This document shows, piece after piece, positions 25,195-33,092 of a DNA stretch of 64,000 nt. The translations under genes and the position numbers were made by a program. The notes beneath the pieces were generated by a model, which searched no databases, was not told where the DNA came from, and saw only the letters and a list, made by a program, of their open reading frames with translations. Location: NCBI GenBank assembly GCA_030431255.1, contig JAUIJL010000001.1, positions 1,054,001 through 1,118,000 on the forward strand. The letters run 5' to 3'. Within the stretch, counting starts at the first letter, position 1, and each line of letters opens with the position of its first letter. The stretch is from Thermoanaerobaculia bacterium. GTDB lineage: Bacteria > Acidobacteriota > Thermoanaerobaculia > Multivoradales > J023.

Positions 25195-26538
25195 TCAAGC
25201 TACTCGACGACCGATCAGGGAATGGGGCAGCCCCTTCTCCACCTCGAGCTGAATGAGGCTACCCAGCTCGACCGCCGCGTCGCCGTACTCGAAGTGGATC
25301 AGGCGGTGGCAGGGGGTGCGGCCAGTTTGGGTGCCGGCCCGTTTACCCCATTGGGTGACCAGGACCTCGAAGGTCTCCCCCACGAGGTCTTGGTTCAGCT
25401 CCTGCTGAATTTGACCCTGGAGCGCGAAGAGGTCCTGCAGTCTTCGGTCGGCCGCCTTGGGCTCTACCTCGTCGAGCTTGAGTCTTGGGGCGGCGGTCCC
25501 GGGGCGGGGCGAGTATTTGAAGGCAAAGATCTGGGCGAACCTCAGCTCCTTGACCAGATCGTAGGTCGCCTGGAAGTCCTCTTCGGTCTCGCCTGGAAAG
25601 CCGACGATCAGGTCGGTGGATAGGGCGATCCCAGGCCGGGCCTGCCGGATGCGACGGATCAGGTCTCGATAGGGCTCAATCTCGTAGCCTCGACCCATGA
25701 GCTTGAGGATTCGGTTGGAACCCGACTGCACCGGTAGGTGCAAATAGGGCGAGATGTTTTCGTGGCGGGCGAATTGGTCCACCATGGCCTGGGAAAAATC
25801 TCGGGGATAGGAGGTGACGAAGCGGAGACGCCGCATTCCCATTCGGGCTACCTTATCCAGGAGCACTGCGAAGTCGGCCCCGGTCTCGGGATCTTGCCAG
25901 TGGTTGACGGTCTGCCCCAGCAGCTCGATCTCCACGAAGCCGTAGTCGAGAAGGTGCTGGACCTCGCTGAGGATGTCGCCCAGGGGTCGGCTCTGCTCGG
26001 GGCCTCGGGTGGACGGCACGATGCAGAAGGTGCACTTCTTGTTGCACCCCTCGATGATCGTGACCATGCCCTTGAAGGTTCCCTCGCGGGATAGCGTGTC
26101 GAGCTCGTAGTTGCGTGTGGTGGCGTCGGGGAATCCGGTGGCGACGATCGGCTTTCCCGAAACGCGACGCCTCTGAACGATCTCTGCCAGCTCCCCAACC
26201 CTGCCCGGTCCGACCACGAAGTCCAAGTCGTCGACCCGGCGGATCGCCTTCTCGCCTTCCTGTTGGGCCACGCATCCGCAGAAACCGATCATTAGGTGGG
26301 GGCGATCACGCTTCAGCAGGCGGTATTCGCCCAGCCTGGAATAAGCCTTTTGCGCCGCCTTCTCCCGCACACTGCACGAGTTCAGCAGGATGATGTCCGC
26401 TTCCTTCGGCTCACGGGTCGGCAGGATTCCTTGTTGCATGAGCTGCCCTGTCATGCGCTGGGAGTCCAGCTCATTCATTTGGCAGCCCCAAGTCTCGACG
26501 TAGAAACGCCGCGGAGAGGGGATCGATGTGGCAATCAT
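25195..26538 (-). CDS. miaB: tRNA-2-methylthio-N6-isopentenyladenosine methylthiotransferase
   Basis: A 447-residue protein from ATG 26538 (MIATSIPSPRRFYVETWGCQ); frame extends upstream but into the preceding gene. The UPF0004 domain supplies three Cys for the auxiliary 4Fe-4S cluster (WGCQMN, NSCSVREKA, GFCGCVAQQ). The radical SAM domain has CNKKCTFC with VPSTRGPEQSRP, and the C-terminal TRAM domain follows (LVGETFEVLVTQWGKR ... LIQLEVEKG). MiaB adds a methylthio group to i6A37 of tRNAs reading UNN codons, in the cytoplasm. It is the last gene of the minus-strand cluster, 5 bases after the lipoprotein gene, with a strong terminator beyond it. MiaA is not in the window. Confidence 0.95.
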   Translation of the reverse strand: MIATSIPSPRRFYVETWGCQMNELDSQRMTGQLMQQGILPTREPKEADIILLNSCSVREKAAQKAYSRLGEYRLLKRDRPHLMIGFCGCVAQQEGEKAIRRVDDLDFVVGPGRVGELAEIVQRRRVSGKPIVATGFPDATTRNYELDTLSREGTFKGMVTIIEGCNKKCTFCIVPSTRGPEQSRPLGDILSEVQHLLDYGFVEIELLGQTVNHWQDPETGADFAVLLDKVARMGMRRLRFVTSYPRDFSQAMVDQFARHENISPYLHLPVQSGSNRILKLMGRGYEIEPYRDLIRRIRQARPGIALSTDLIVGFPGETEEDFQATYDLVKELRFAQIFAFKYSPRPGTAAPRLKLDEVEPKAADRRLQDLFALQGQIQQELNQDLVGETFEVLVTQWGKRAGTQTGRTPCHRLIHFEYGDAAVELGSLIQLEVEKGLPHSLIGRRVA

Positions 26539-26543
26539 GGTTC

Positions 26544-27410
26544 TCAGTTGTCGTTCGGTTCCCGGGTCACGGGCTCGCCCGGCTCGACCGTGTCGATGTC
26601 GGAGGCGAGGGTCCGTTCCTCGGTGGTGGGCTCGAGCTCCCACCCCTGGTTGAGCCAACCCTGAAGGGCGCCCGCTTGCCGACCGTCGTCGAGGAAGTCG
26701 TCGAGCTCGGTTTCATAGCGGGAAGCTTGCTGGCGTAGGGCATCCATACGATCCAGGACGCGATCCCATGCGGGTTTGATTTGGCTGTCCCGGATGTACG
26801 GATCCTCTTCGGCATAGAATTGTTGCCGAAGGGCCGCTGATTCTAATTCGAGACGGCTCAAGTCGTCGATAGCCCGACGCCATCCCATCCGCAGCTCAAG
26901 GGCGCGATTGCGCCAATACTCTTCGTCTCGGATGTCACCATCGTCGTCGTCATCGTCTTCGGCGAAGGCTTCCGCGTAGTCCTCGGCGGTGGGCTCCGGC
27001 GCGGCCGGCTCCGATTCGAGCACGATTACCTCACCGCCCTCGGCGTATTCCGCGAGGTTCTCGTCGTTGATCTCAGCGATCGGCTTTTGCACCCCACGGG
27101 CTCGCTTCTGGGCCTTCGCGAGACGGGATGCCTCGATCAAGGTCTTGGGCTGCTCGGTGCCACCGGGATCGATGACCCGTACGGCGTTCTGCCCGCCCGT
27201 GGTCGGCTCGACTTGACGGATGGGCGGCGGCAACGGCGGAGCCGGTGGGGGCGGCTCCATTTGCGGCGTCACCTGGGTCGGGGCGGGAAAGGTTTCGGGG
27301 GATTTCTTATCTCCACAACCGATTGACGCCACGCAAAGCATACCGGTGAGCAGGACGAAGGGAGCACGATGCCGGAGCCGCGCGCGCTGTATCGAGTGAT
27401 GCCGAGTCAT
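26544..27410 (-). CDS. predicted lipoprotein of unknown function, charged
   Basis: A 288-residue protein. ATG 27410 is chosen because AGGAG precedes it at good spacing and it gives a signal peptide with lipobox (VLLTGMLCVASIGCGDKK). After a Pro-rich linker (PPPPAPPLPPPIRQ) the protein is acidic, with an Asp run (EDDDDDDGDIRDEEYW) and a C-terminal helical region with coiled-coil look (ALELRMGWRRAIDDLSRLEL ... RMDALRQQASRYETELDDFL). I do not recognise a family. It sits between ptsI and miaB with short gaps (13 and 5 bases) so is probably in the same transcript. The lipid anchor places it in an envelope membrane. Confidence 0.7.
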   Translation of the reverse strand: MTRHHSIQRARLRHRAPFVLLTGMLCVASIGCGDKKSPETFPAPTQVTPQMEPPPPAPPLPPPIRQVEPTTGGQNAVRVIDPGGTEQPKTLIEASRLAKAQKRARGVQKPIAEINDENLAEYAEGGEVIVLESEPAAPEPTAEDYAEAFAEDDDDDDGDIRDEEYWRNRALELRMGWRRAIDDLSRLELESAALRQQFYAEEDPYIRDSQIKPAWDRVLDRMDALRQQASRYETELDDFLDDGRQAGALQGWLNQGWELEPTTEERTLASDIDTVEPGEPVTREPNDN

Positions 27411-27423
27411 GGTGATCTCCTGG

Positions 27424-29196
27424 TCAGGAGCGAACCGTGCCGGCCTCACCGACGGGCTCGCTCTGAAATACTGAATCAAGATAATGGTCCACCTCTTCGC
27501 CGGTAGACAGGTGCGCGCAACGCTCTACCACTTGCTCCAGGCCTTCGATGGTCAGCTCGCGGACGCGGCGTTTGATCGAGGGCACTTGGCGTGGGCTGAC
27601 CGAAACCCTCCTCAGCCCACAGCCGAGAAGGATCGGTGTCAGCCTGGGGTCCGAGGCCATCTCACCGCACAAGCTGACCTCGATGCCGGCATGTCTGGCG
27701 TTGCTCGTGATCATCTTGAGCATGCGGATCAAGGCGGGGTGCAGTGGACGATAAAGGTCCGCAACGTGCTCGTTGTTGCGGTCGACTGCCAATGAATACT
27801 GAATGAGGTCGTTGGTGCCGATGGAAAAGAAGTCGACCTCTTTGGCCATCAGATCACTGATCACCGCAGCCCCCGGGACCTCGATCATGGTGCCGAGCTT
27901 GAAGTCTCGATGGAAGGGCAAGCCCTCTTCTTCCAGCTCCTCCATCACCTCCTCCGCAACCCTGCGGAACTCGCGAATCTCTTCGACGATGGTCACCAAA
28001 GGCAGCATGATCCAGAGCTCGCCGAAGATCGTAGCTCGGATCAGCGCGCGGATCTGAGTCTTGAAGATATCCGGTCGCGCTAGGGTGAGGCGGATGCCCC
28101 GCAAGCCCAGGACGGGATTCTCTTCTTTGGTCTCCATGACCTCCCGGGCGATTTTTCGCCCACCCAGGTCATAGGTGCGGATGATGGCCGGATGGGGGGC
28201 GACGGCTTCGATCAGGTGCCGATACAGCGCCACATGCTCTTCCTCGGTGGGCAGAGCCGGGCTCTTCTCGATGTACAAAAATTCACTTCGGTAGAGACCG
28301 ACGCCGGCGGCGCCGAAACGAACCGCGTCGCCGATTTCTTCGGGCAGGTCGATATTGGCCATGACCTTGACTTCGATTCCGTCTTTGGAAACCGCGGCCA
28401 AGAGGCTCGTTTCGAGCAGCTGCAGCTCGCGACGCTCGTTGTCTTTGAGTCGTTGACGATACAGCTCGAGGGTGGGTGGATCCGGCCACAGGATCACATG
28501 GCCATCGCCGCCGTCGACCACGATCGGCACCTCTGCCTGGTCGGAGATTTGGCGCCGAATGCCGGCCACACCGACTACCGCCGGAATTCCCAGGCTGCGG
28601 GCGATGATCGTGGTGTGGGAGGTGCGGCTGCCGTGCTCGATCACGAAGCCGACCACATTCTCACGGCCCAAGCGCACGGCGTCGGACGGCGAGAGATCGT
28701 CGGCGACGATCACTACCTCACCCTTTACCTCGGAAAGCTGATGCAGATGCATGCCACGCAGGTTGCGCACGACGTATCGACAGGCGTGCTTCAGATCCTC
28801 GCTGCGCTCACGCAGGTGTTCCGCGTCGATTTCGTCGAATCGGGCTTGGATTTCAGATACGGTTTCCTGGAGGGCCCACTCGGCGTTCACCGCCTCTTGA
28901 ACGATGTGATGCTCTACTTGGCGCAGGAAAGACGGGTCTTGGAGAAAGAGAGTTTGGGCGTCGAAAATGCCGGCCAGCTCGTTGGACAGTTCCTCCCCGA
29001 CCCGCTCTTGCATCTTGCTCAGCTCGACCACACTAGCTTCCACAGCTTGGTGAAAACGCGCAATTTCAGCATCGATCTCCGATTCCAGAATGGGAATTTG
29101 GAAGATGTCGGCGATGCGGGTAGAGATGCAGACAGCTTTGCCGATGACCGCGCCATCCGCAGCTCCCAATCCCTCAAATTGCGTCATCTCGCCCAT
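27424..29196 (-). CDS. ptsI: PTS enzyme I (phosphoenolpyruvate-protein phosphotransferase)
   Basis: A 590-residue protein; ATG 29196 or ATG 29187 (MTQFEGLGAADG) are both possible. Enzyme I takes phosphate from PEP onto a histidine and passes it to HPr. The N-terminal domain carries the swivelling phosphohistidine in EHGSRTSHTTIIAR (His194 counting from 29196). The C-terminal PEP-binding barrel has FGAAGVGLYRSEFLYI, NPVLGLRGIRLTL, IGTNDLIQYSLAVDRNNEHV and SLCGEMASDP with the catalytic Cys. All key residues are present and length is normal. It lies 6 bases after HPr; with EIIA-Man, HprK, PtsN and RapZ it forms a PTS without an EIIB/EIIC permease. Confidence 0.96.
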   Translation of the reverse strand: MGEMTQFEGLGAADGAVIGKAVCISTRIADIFQIPILESEIDAEIARFHQAVEASVVELSKMQERVGEELSNELAGIFDAQTLFLQDPSFLRQVEHHIVQEAVNAEWALQETVSEIQARFDEIDAEHLRERSEDLKHACRYVVRNLRGMHLHQLSEVKGEVVIVADDLSPSDAVRLGRENVVGFVIEHGSRTSHTTIIARSLGIPAVVGVAGIRRQISDQAEVPIVVDGGDGHVILWPDPPTLELYRQRLKDNERRELQLLETSLLAAVSKDGIEVKVMANIDLPEEIGDAVRFGAAGVGLYRSEFLYIEKSPALPTEEEHVALYRHLIEAVAPHPAIIRTYDLGGRKIAREVMETKEENPVLGLRGIRLTLARPDIFKTQIRALIRATIFGELWIMLPLVTIVEEIREFRRVAEEVMEELEEEGLPFHRDFKLGTMIEVPGAAVISDLMAKEVDFFSIGTNDLIQYSLAVDRNNEHVADLYRPLHPALIRMLKMITSNARHAGIEVSLCGEMASDPRLTPILLGCGLRRVSVSPRQVPSIKRRVRELTIEGLEQVVERCAHLSTGEEVDHYLDSVFQSEPVGEAGTVRS

Positions 29197-29202
29197 GGCC
29201 GG

Positions 29203-29472
29203 CTAGGCGTCCTCTCCAAAACGATTGCCGATCAAGTCGATGACCGACTCCATAGCCTCCCGTTCGTCGCCACCTTCACAGCGGACACGGATCTGGCTGC
29301 CCTTGGTCGCACCGAGCTGAAGAAGGCCTAGAATGCTCTTGGCGTCCACCTCGTCATCGTCCTTGACGACGGTGATCTCACTAGAAAAGCGGCCGGCGGT
29401 ATGAACCAGCTTGGCGGCCGCCCGGGCATGAAGCCCTCGACTATTGACGATTTCTAAATCTCTCTCAACCAT
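29203..29472 (-). CDS. ptsH: PTS phosphocarrier protein HPr
   Basis: An 89-residue protein. His15 sits in SRGLHARAA, the site phosphorylated by enzyme I, and Ser46 sits in DAKSILGLLQLGA, the site phosphorylated by HPr kinase; a hprK gene 2 kb upstream in the same cluster makes Ser46 regulation plausible. This is an intact HPr with both sites rather than the Ser-only Crh type. It relays phosphate to the EIIA proteins encoded nearby. Confidence 0.97.
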   Translation of the reverse strand: MVERDLEIVNSRGLHARAAAKLVHTAGRFSSEITVVKDDDEVDAKSILGLLQLGATKGSQIRVRCEGGDEREAMESVIDLIGNRFGEDA

Positions 29473-29523
29473 GTCTGCTGCGCAAAATCGGGCCGAGCTC
29501 CGATCCGCGTCTCCTCTCGTTGT

Positions 29524-29949
29524 TCAACAACCGAGCTTCTTTCCGGGTCGTGGCAAGCTATCGCCCGTGCAGATGCTGGCCCGCCCCTTCCCTTGAATCC
29601 ACACCGCCATGTCGTTCACCGGCATTTCCGTAGACGAGGCGGAAAGGCATGCCAGCCGAACCACCATCGGTAGGTTGACTCCGGAGACGACTTCGACGGT
29701 TCCGGGAACCATCAGCTTCATCGCCACATTGAACGGAGTGCCTCCGAAAATGTCGGTCAAGATCAGCACGCCTTCTCCTTGGTCGAGCCGGCTCAGGGAC
29801 TCCTCGACTTTGGCGCGAGCGGTCTCCAAGCTGTCATCCCATTCGAGCGTCAAGGCGGCGAAGCCGTTGAGCTCACCCATGATGGTTCTACCCGCGATGA
29901 GCAGCTCTTCAGCCATTCGCCCGTGGGTAAGAATTAGAATGCCGACCAT
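29524..29949 (-). CDS. PTS EIIA component, mannose/fructose (EIIA-Man) family
   Basis: A 141-residue protein with His9 in ILTHGRMAEEL, the phosphorylation site of EIIA-Man, and the Walker-like LILTDIFGGTPFNVAMKL and VVSGVNLPMVVRL motifs of the family. EIIA-Man normally donates to a fused or separate EIIB, none of which is present here, so this stand-alone copy probably has a regulatory role, as in other permease-free PTS clusters. It ends 51 bases before HPr. Confidence 0.9.
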   Translation of the reverse strand: MVGILILTHGRMAEELLIAGRTIMGELNGFAALTLEWDDSLETARAKVEESLSRLDQGEGVLILTDIFGGTPFNVAMKLMVPGTVEVVSGVNLPMVVRLACLSASSTEMPVNDMAVWIQGKGRASICTGDSLPRPGKKLGC

Positions 29950-30210
29950 TTCTAGTCCATCGGCCCTTTCTCCGGCGGCACGCCGGTCTCCGTCCGCGTC
30001 ATGCCGGTTTCGGCCCGCATTTTTACCGGGCCGCGTCCAGCGCGGAGCTTAGCTCACATCATAACCTAAGCAGGGGTTTCGGGCTCACCAGCTCGGCCGC
30101 GGGGGGCCGAGATCGGCGGGTTGGGAGGTGGTCAGGAGTCTAGCCGGCCGGCTTTGCGTGTCGGGGGCGTTCGAAGGGGTCCTGGGTTTGGATCCGAGGA
30201 ACGCGGAAGC

Positions 30211-31104
30211 TCACCGTCGGTCGACGTCCCGATGGCTGAGCCGAGCTTCCCATCCTTCGCCGTTGAGATCGCTCGCCAGCTGCTCGGCAGTGGCCACGGA
30301 TCGGTGGCGTCCCCCGGTGCAACCGATACCGAGGGTCAGGTAGCGCCGATTCTCTGCCCGGTACTTGGGTAATAAGAAAAGCAGAAGATCTTTGAGGCGC
30401 CTCACCAGCTCCCCGAAATCCTCTTGGCCCTCCAGGAATCGTTTCACGTCTTGATCTCGACCCGTCTGCTCGCGCAGATGGGGCACGAAGTAAGGGTTGG
30501 CCAAAAAGCGAACGTCGATCATCAGGTCAGCGCCGGCGGGCGGGCCGTGCTTAAACCCAAAGCTCACCAAGGAGACCACCAGGCTGCCGCTTTCATTGCC
30601 TTCCGAGCCGAGCTCCCTGAAGATGGCCTTCCGCATGTGGTGCACCGACCAATCGGTGGTGTCGAGCACCATGTCGGCGGCGTCCCGCATCGGTGCCAGG
30701 ATCTCCTTCTCACGGCGGATGCCGTCGACCACGGGCCGATCCCCTTCTCCGATGGGATGACTGCGGCGGGTTTCCGAATAGCGTCGGACCAGGACTTCCT
30801 CCGATGCCTCCAGGTAGACGAGGATCCGTTCCATGGGGCTACGGTCGATATCTTCTAAAAGCCCTTGGACGGAATCGGCAAAACCCGGGGAGCGGATGTC
30901 TGTCACCACCGCGATTCTGCGGTGTCCTCCCGCATGGCTTTCGGGGTCTTCGAGGAAAAGTCTGAGTAGAGATAAGGGGAGGTTGTCGACCACGTAGTAG
31001 CCGAGATCTTCAAAGGCGTTCGCGGCGACGCTTTTGCCCGAGCCCGAAAGGCCCGTGACCAGCACCAGGCGGCGAGTTTCTTCTGTTGGACTAGCGTTCT
31101 TCAA
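30211..31104 (-). CDS. rapZ: RapZ-family RNase adapter / nucleotide-binding protein (YvcJ/YhbJ)
   Basis: A 297-residue protein. The start is probably TTG 31104 (MKNASPTEETRRLVLVTG), overlapping the end of hprK by 14 bases; no ATG is nearby. The N-terminal P-loop is GLSGSGKSVAANAFEDLG, followed by VDNLPLSLL, and the C-terminal domain carries the conserved KYRAENRRYLTLGIGCTGGR with HRSV. In Escherichia coli RapZ senses glucosamine-6-phosphate and guides RNase E to the sRNA GlmZ; Gram-positive YvcJ has other roles. The adjacency of hprK, rapZ and PTS genes is a widespread arrangement. No glmS or sRNA is visible here. Confidence 0.93.
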   Translation of the reverse strand: MKNASPTEETRRLVLVTGLSGSGKSVAANAFEDLGYYVVDNLPLSLLRLFLEDPESHAGGHRRIAVVTDIRSPGFADSVQGLLEDIDRSPMERILVYLEASEEVLVRRYSETRRSHPIGEGDRPVVDGIRREKEILAPMRDAADMVLDTTDWSVHHMRKAIFRELGSEGNESGSLVVSLVSFGFKHGPPAGADLMIDVRFLANPYFVPHLREQTGRDQDVKRFLEGQEDFGELVRRLKDLLLFLLPKYRAENRRYLTLGIGCTGGRHRSVATAEQLASDLNGEGWEARLSHRDVDRR

Positions 31105-32032
31105 GTCGAGCCTCGAGCTCCATCACCAGCTCCCGGGCGGAATCGTGGCCTTGGAGCTTCAAGACGTGATTGCGAGCGGCGATTTCAACCAAACCCGCGA
31201 CGTTGCGACCGGGAGCCACCGGCATGCGCAGGTAGGGAACGGGGGTTTCGAGAATCGTGTGCACGGTTTCGTCCAACCCGAGTCGGTCGTAGACCTTGCC
31301 GGCTTCCCAGCGCTCGAGCTCGATGACCAAATCGATGTTGGTTCGCTCCCGAATGGCCGCGAGACCGAAGAGATCACGCACGTTGACGATTCCGAGCCCA
31401 CGCAGCTCCATGTGGTACTTGGCCGGTGCTTCCGCGTATCCGATCAGGTCACCGCTCGGGTAGCGCCGCACGGTGACGATGTCGTCGGCCACCAGACTGT
31501 GCCCGCGGGTGATCAAGTCCAATGCGCTTTCGCTTTTTCCGACCCCGCTCTTGCCGATCAGCAAGACCCCCAGCCCGTAGATCTCGATCAGCCCGCCATG
31601 CAGTCGGGTGACCGGCACCAAATGGTCTTCCAAGAAGAATGAGAGGCGTTTGATGGTGATCGAGCTCATGGCGCCGGTGCTGAAGACCGGTACGTTGCGC
31701 TCTTTGCACAGCTCTAAGAAGGTAGGAAAGGGCTCCAATCCTTTGCTGATGACGAATACCGGAACTTTGGGATGCACGATGTGACTGAAGCGATCCCGGC
31801 GGACCTCGACCTCTACGGTTTTGAGGAACTCGGTTTCACTCTCGCCGATGATCTGGACTCGCCCCGGTTTGATGTAGGCGTAGTACCCGGCAAAGGCAAG
31901 ACCCGGCTTTTGGACCCGCGGATGGGTGATCCGTCGTTCCAGGTGCTGCTCACCACAGAGCACTTTGAAGTGTAGGTCCCGGAGCTCGTTCCCGAGCAGC
32001 TCGCTGACCTCCACATAAGCCGCGCGCCCCAT
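31091..32032 (-). CDS. hprK: HPr kinase/phosphorylase
   Basis: A 313-residue protein, ATG 32032, overlapping the ptsN stop by one base (TGATG). The N-terminal domain is the HprK_N type (VSELLGNELRDLHFKVLCGE, RRITHPRVQKPGLAFAGY). The C-terminal kinase domain has the P-loop LLIGKSGVGKSESALDL, the adjacent catalytic region HGGLIEIYGLGV and LVADDIVTV, and the family signature LRGLGIVNVRDLFG. It phosphorylates HPr on Ser46 using ATP or pyrophosphate and reverses this. Cytoplasmic. HprK in a diderm lacking a PTS permease is usually taken as a regulator of nitrogen or carbon status. Confidence 0.95.
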   Translation of the reverse strand: MGRAAYVEVSELLGNELRDLHFKVLCGEQHLERRITHPRVQKPGLAFAGYYAYIKPGRVQIIGESETEFLKTVEVEVRRDRFSHIVHPKVPVFVISKGLEPFPTFLELCKERNVPVFSTGAMSSITIKRLSFFLEDHLVPVTRLHGGLIEIYGLGVLLIGKSGVGKSESALDLITRGHSLVADDIVTVRRYPSGDLIGYAEAPAKYHMELRGLGIVNVRDLFGLAAIRERTNIDLVIELERWEAGKVYDRLGLDETVHTILETPVPYLRMPVAPGRNVAGLVEIAARNHVLKLQGHDSARELVMELEARLEER

Positions 32033-32490
32033 CAGCTATCGCCCGACTGACCGAGTATCTCAAGCATGGATTGGGTGCTTTCGGCGGCGAGCAAGTCGTC
32101 GATTCGACCGCTCTTCTGGACCCATTTTGAAATGGCCGACAAACACTGAAGGTGAGCCGCGGGCTGACTATCCGGCGAGATCACCAAAAAGAACAGACGC
32201 ACCGGCTGGCCGTCCACTGCTCCGAAAGGCAAGCCCTTGGGCACATGGCCGATCGCCAGGATCACTTCTGAGATCCCGACGACCTTGCAGTGGGGTATGG
32301 CCACACCATGGCCGATGCCGGTGGATCCCAGCTGCTCTCGTTCCCAAAGAGCTTGGTAAAGGGAGTCGGCATCGGCCACTTTGCCGGTGGCGGCCACACG
32401 ATCCGCGAAGGCTCGCAACACCGTTGACACATCAAAGGCCGGGAGATCCGGAAATACGAGGTCCGGAGCCACCAAAGTCTCAAGCTGCAT
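32032..32490 (-). CDS. ptsN: PTS EIIA, nitrogen-regulatory/fructose type (PtsN-like)
   Basis: A 152-residue protein with the phosphohistidine His67 in GIGHGVAIPHCK and the following VPKGLPFGAVDGQPVRLFFL region of PTS EIIA type 2 domains. Without an EIIBC it fits PtsN, which in proteobacteria modulates potassium transport, sigma-54-dependent genes and stress. The gene is two genes downstream of rpoN, separated only by hpf; the rpoN-hpf-ptsN-hprK-rapZ order closely matches the proteobacterial rpoN neighbourhood. Confidence 0.92.
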   Translation of the reverse strand: MQLETLVAPDLVFPDLPAFDVSTVLRAFADRVAATGKVADADSLYQALWEREQLGSTGIGHGVAIPHCKVVGISEVILAIGHVPKGLPFGAVDGQPVRLFFLVISPDSQPAAHLQCLSAISKWVQKSGRIDDLLAAESTQSMLEILGQSGDS

Positions 32491-32527
32491 TCTCGATGCG
32501 CCTCAGTGGGGAGCCGAAAGACCCGAA

Positions 32528-33073
32528 TCAGAATTCGGGTGCGATCAGTCCGTAGTTGTTGTCCTTGCGACGGACGAGCACGCTGACCTTTTCCGTTGAC
32601 GAGTCGAGGAAGACGAAGAAATCGTTCTTCGACTCGTCGAGTGCAACGGAAGCTTGTTCAACGCTCATCGGCTTGATCGGCAGGTGGGTGGTTTTGATAA
32701 CCCTCGGCGAGGTGGCGGAAAGCGAGTCTTTTTCCAGCACCTCCATGGGCCAACCGCTGCTTTCCATCTGCCGTTGGGAGCGACGACGCTTGTCCATGAA
32801 CTTCTTCTTAGACCGGCGCGCTTGTTTGGTGACGGTTTCGACGACCGCCAGAACGGAGTCCCGCATGTCTTCCGCCGCTTCGGACGCTTGGAGGTGCCCA
32901 AAGCGGTGGCTGACATGGATCTCTGCAATCTCACGGAGCTTCTCAGTCTCGAAGATGAGGTGCACTTCCACCGGCTCCTCAACAAAAGGTTCGAGCTTGG
33001 TCAGCTTCTTCTCGGCATATTCTTTGATTTCTTCGCTGAGACGATAGTGCCGAGCCGTGAATTCAATGTTCAT
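32528..33073 (-). CDS. hpf: ribosome hibernation-promoting factor, long form
   Basis: A 181-residue protein starting at ATG 33073 (MNIEFTARHYRLSEEIKEYA), with GAGAGGA just upstream. The N-terminal S30AE domain has the alpha-beta pattern of RaiA/HPF (KKLTKLEPFVEEPVEVHLIF, AEIHVSHRFGHLQASEAAED). The C-terminal ~55 residues (KTTHLPIKPMSVEQASVALD ... FVFLDSSTEKVSVLVRRKDN) are the dimerisation domain of long HPF, which makes 100S ribosome dimers by itself. It is 19 bases downstream of rpoN. Confidence 0.94.
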   Translation of the reverse strand: MNIEFTARHYRLSEEIKEYAEKKLTKLEPFVEEPVEVHLIFETEKLREIAEIHVSHRFGHLQASEAAEDMRDSVLAVVETVTKQARRSKKKFMDKRRRSQRQMESSGWPMEVLEKDSLSATSPRVIKTTHLPIKPMSVEQASVALDESKNDFFVFLDSSTEKVSVLVRRKDNNYGLIAPEF

Positions 33074-33092
33074 TGCTGGTCCTCTCTGGATG

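Noticed and set aside
26539-26658. Forty-codon upstream extension of miaB
   Set aside because: It lies inside the 3' end of the preceding lipoprotein gene and is not part of the MiaB family N-terminus; ATG 26538 gives the normal start.
28192-29331. A 379-codon plus-strand frame opposite ptsI
   Set aside because: Antisense to a highly conserved gene with all active-site motifs intact; no homology seen.
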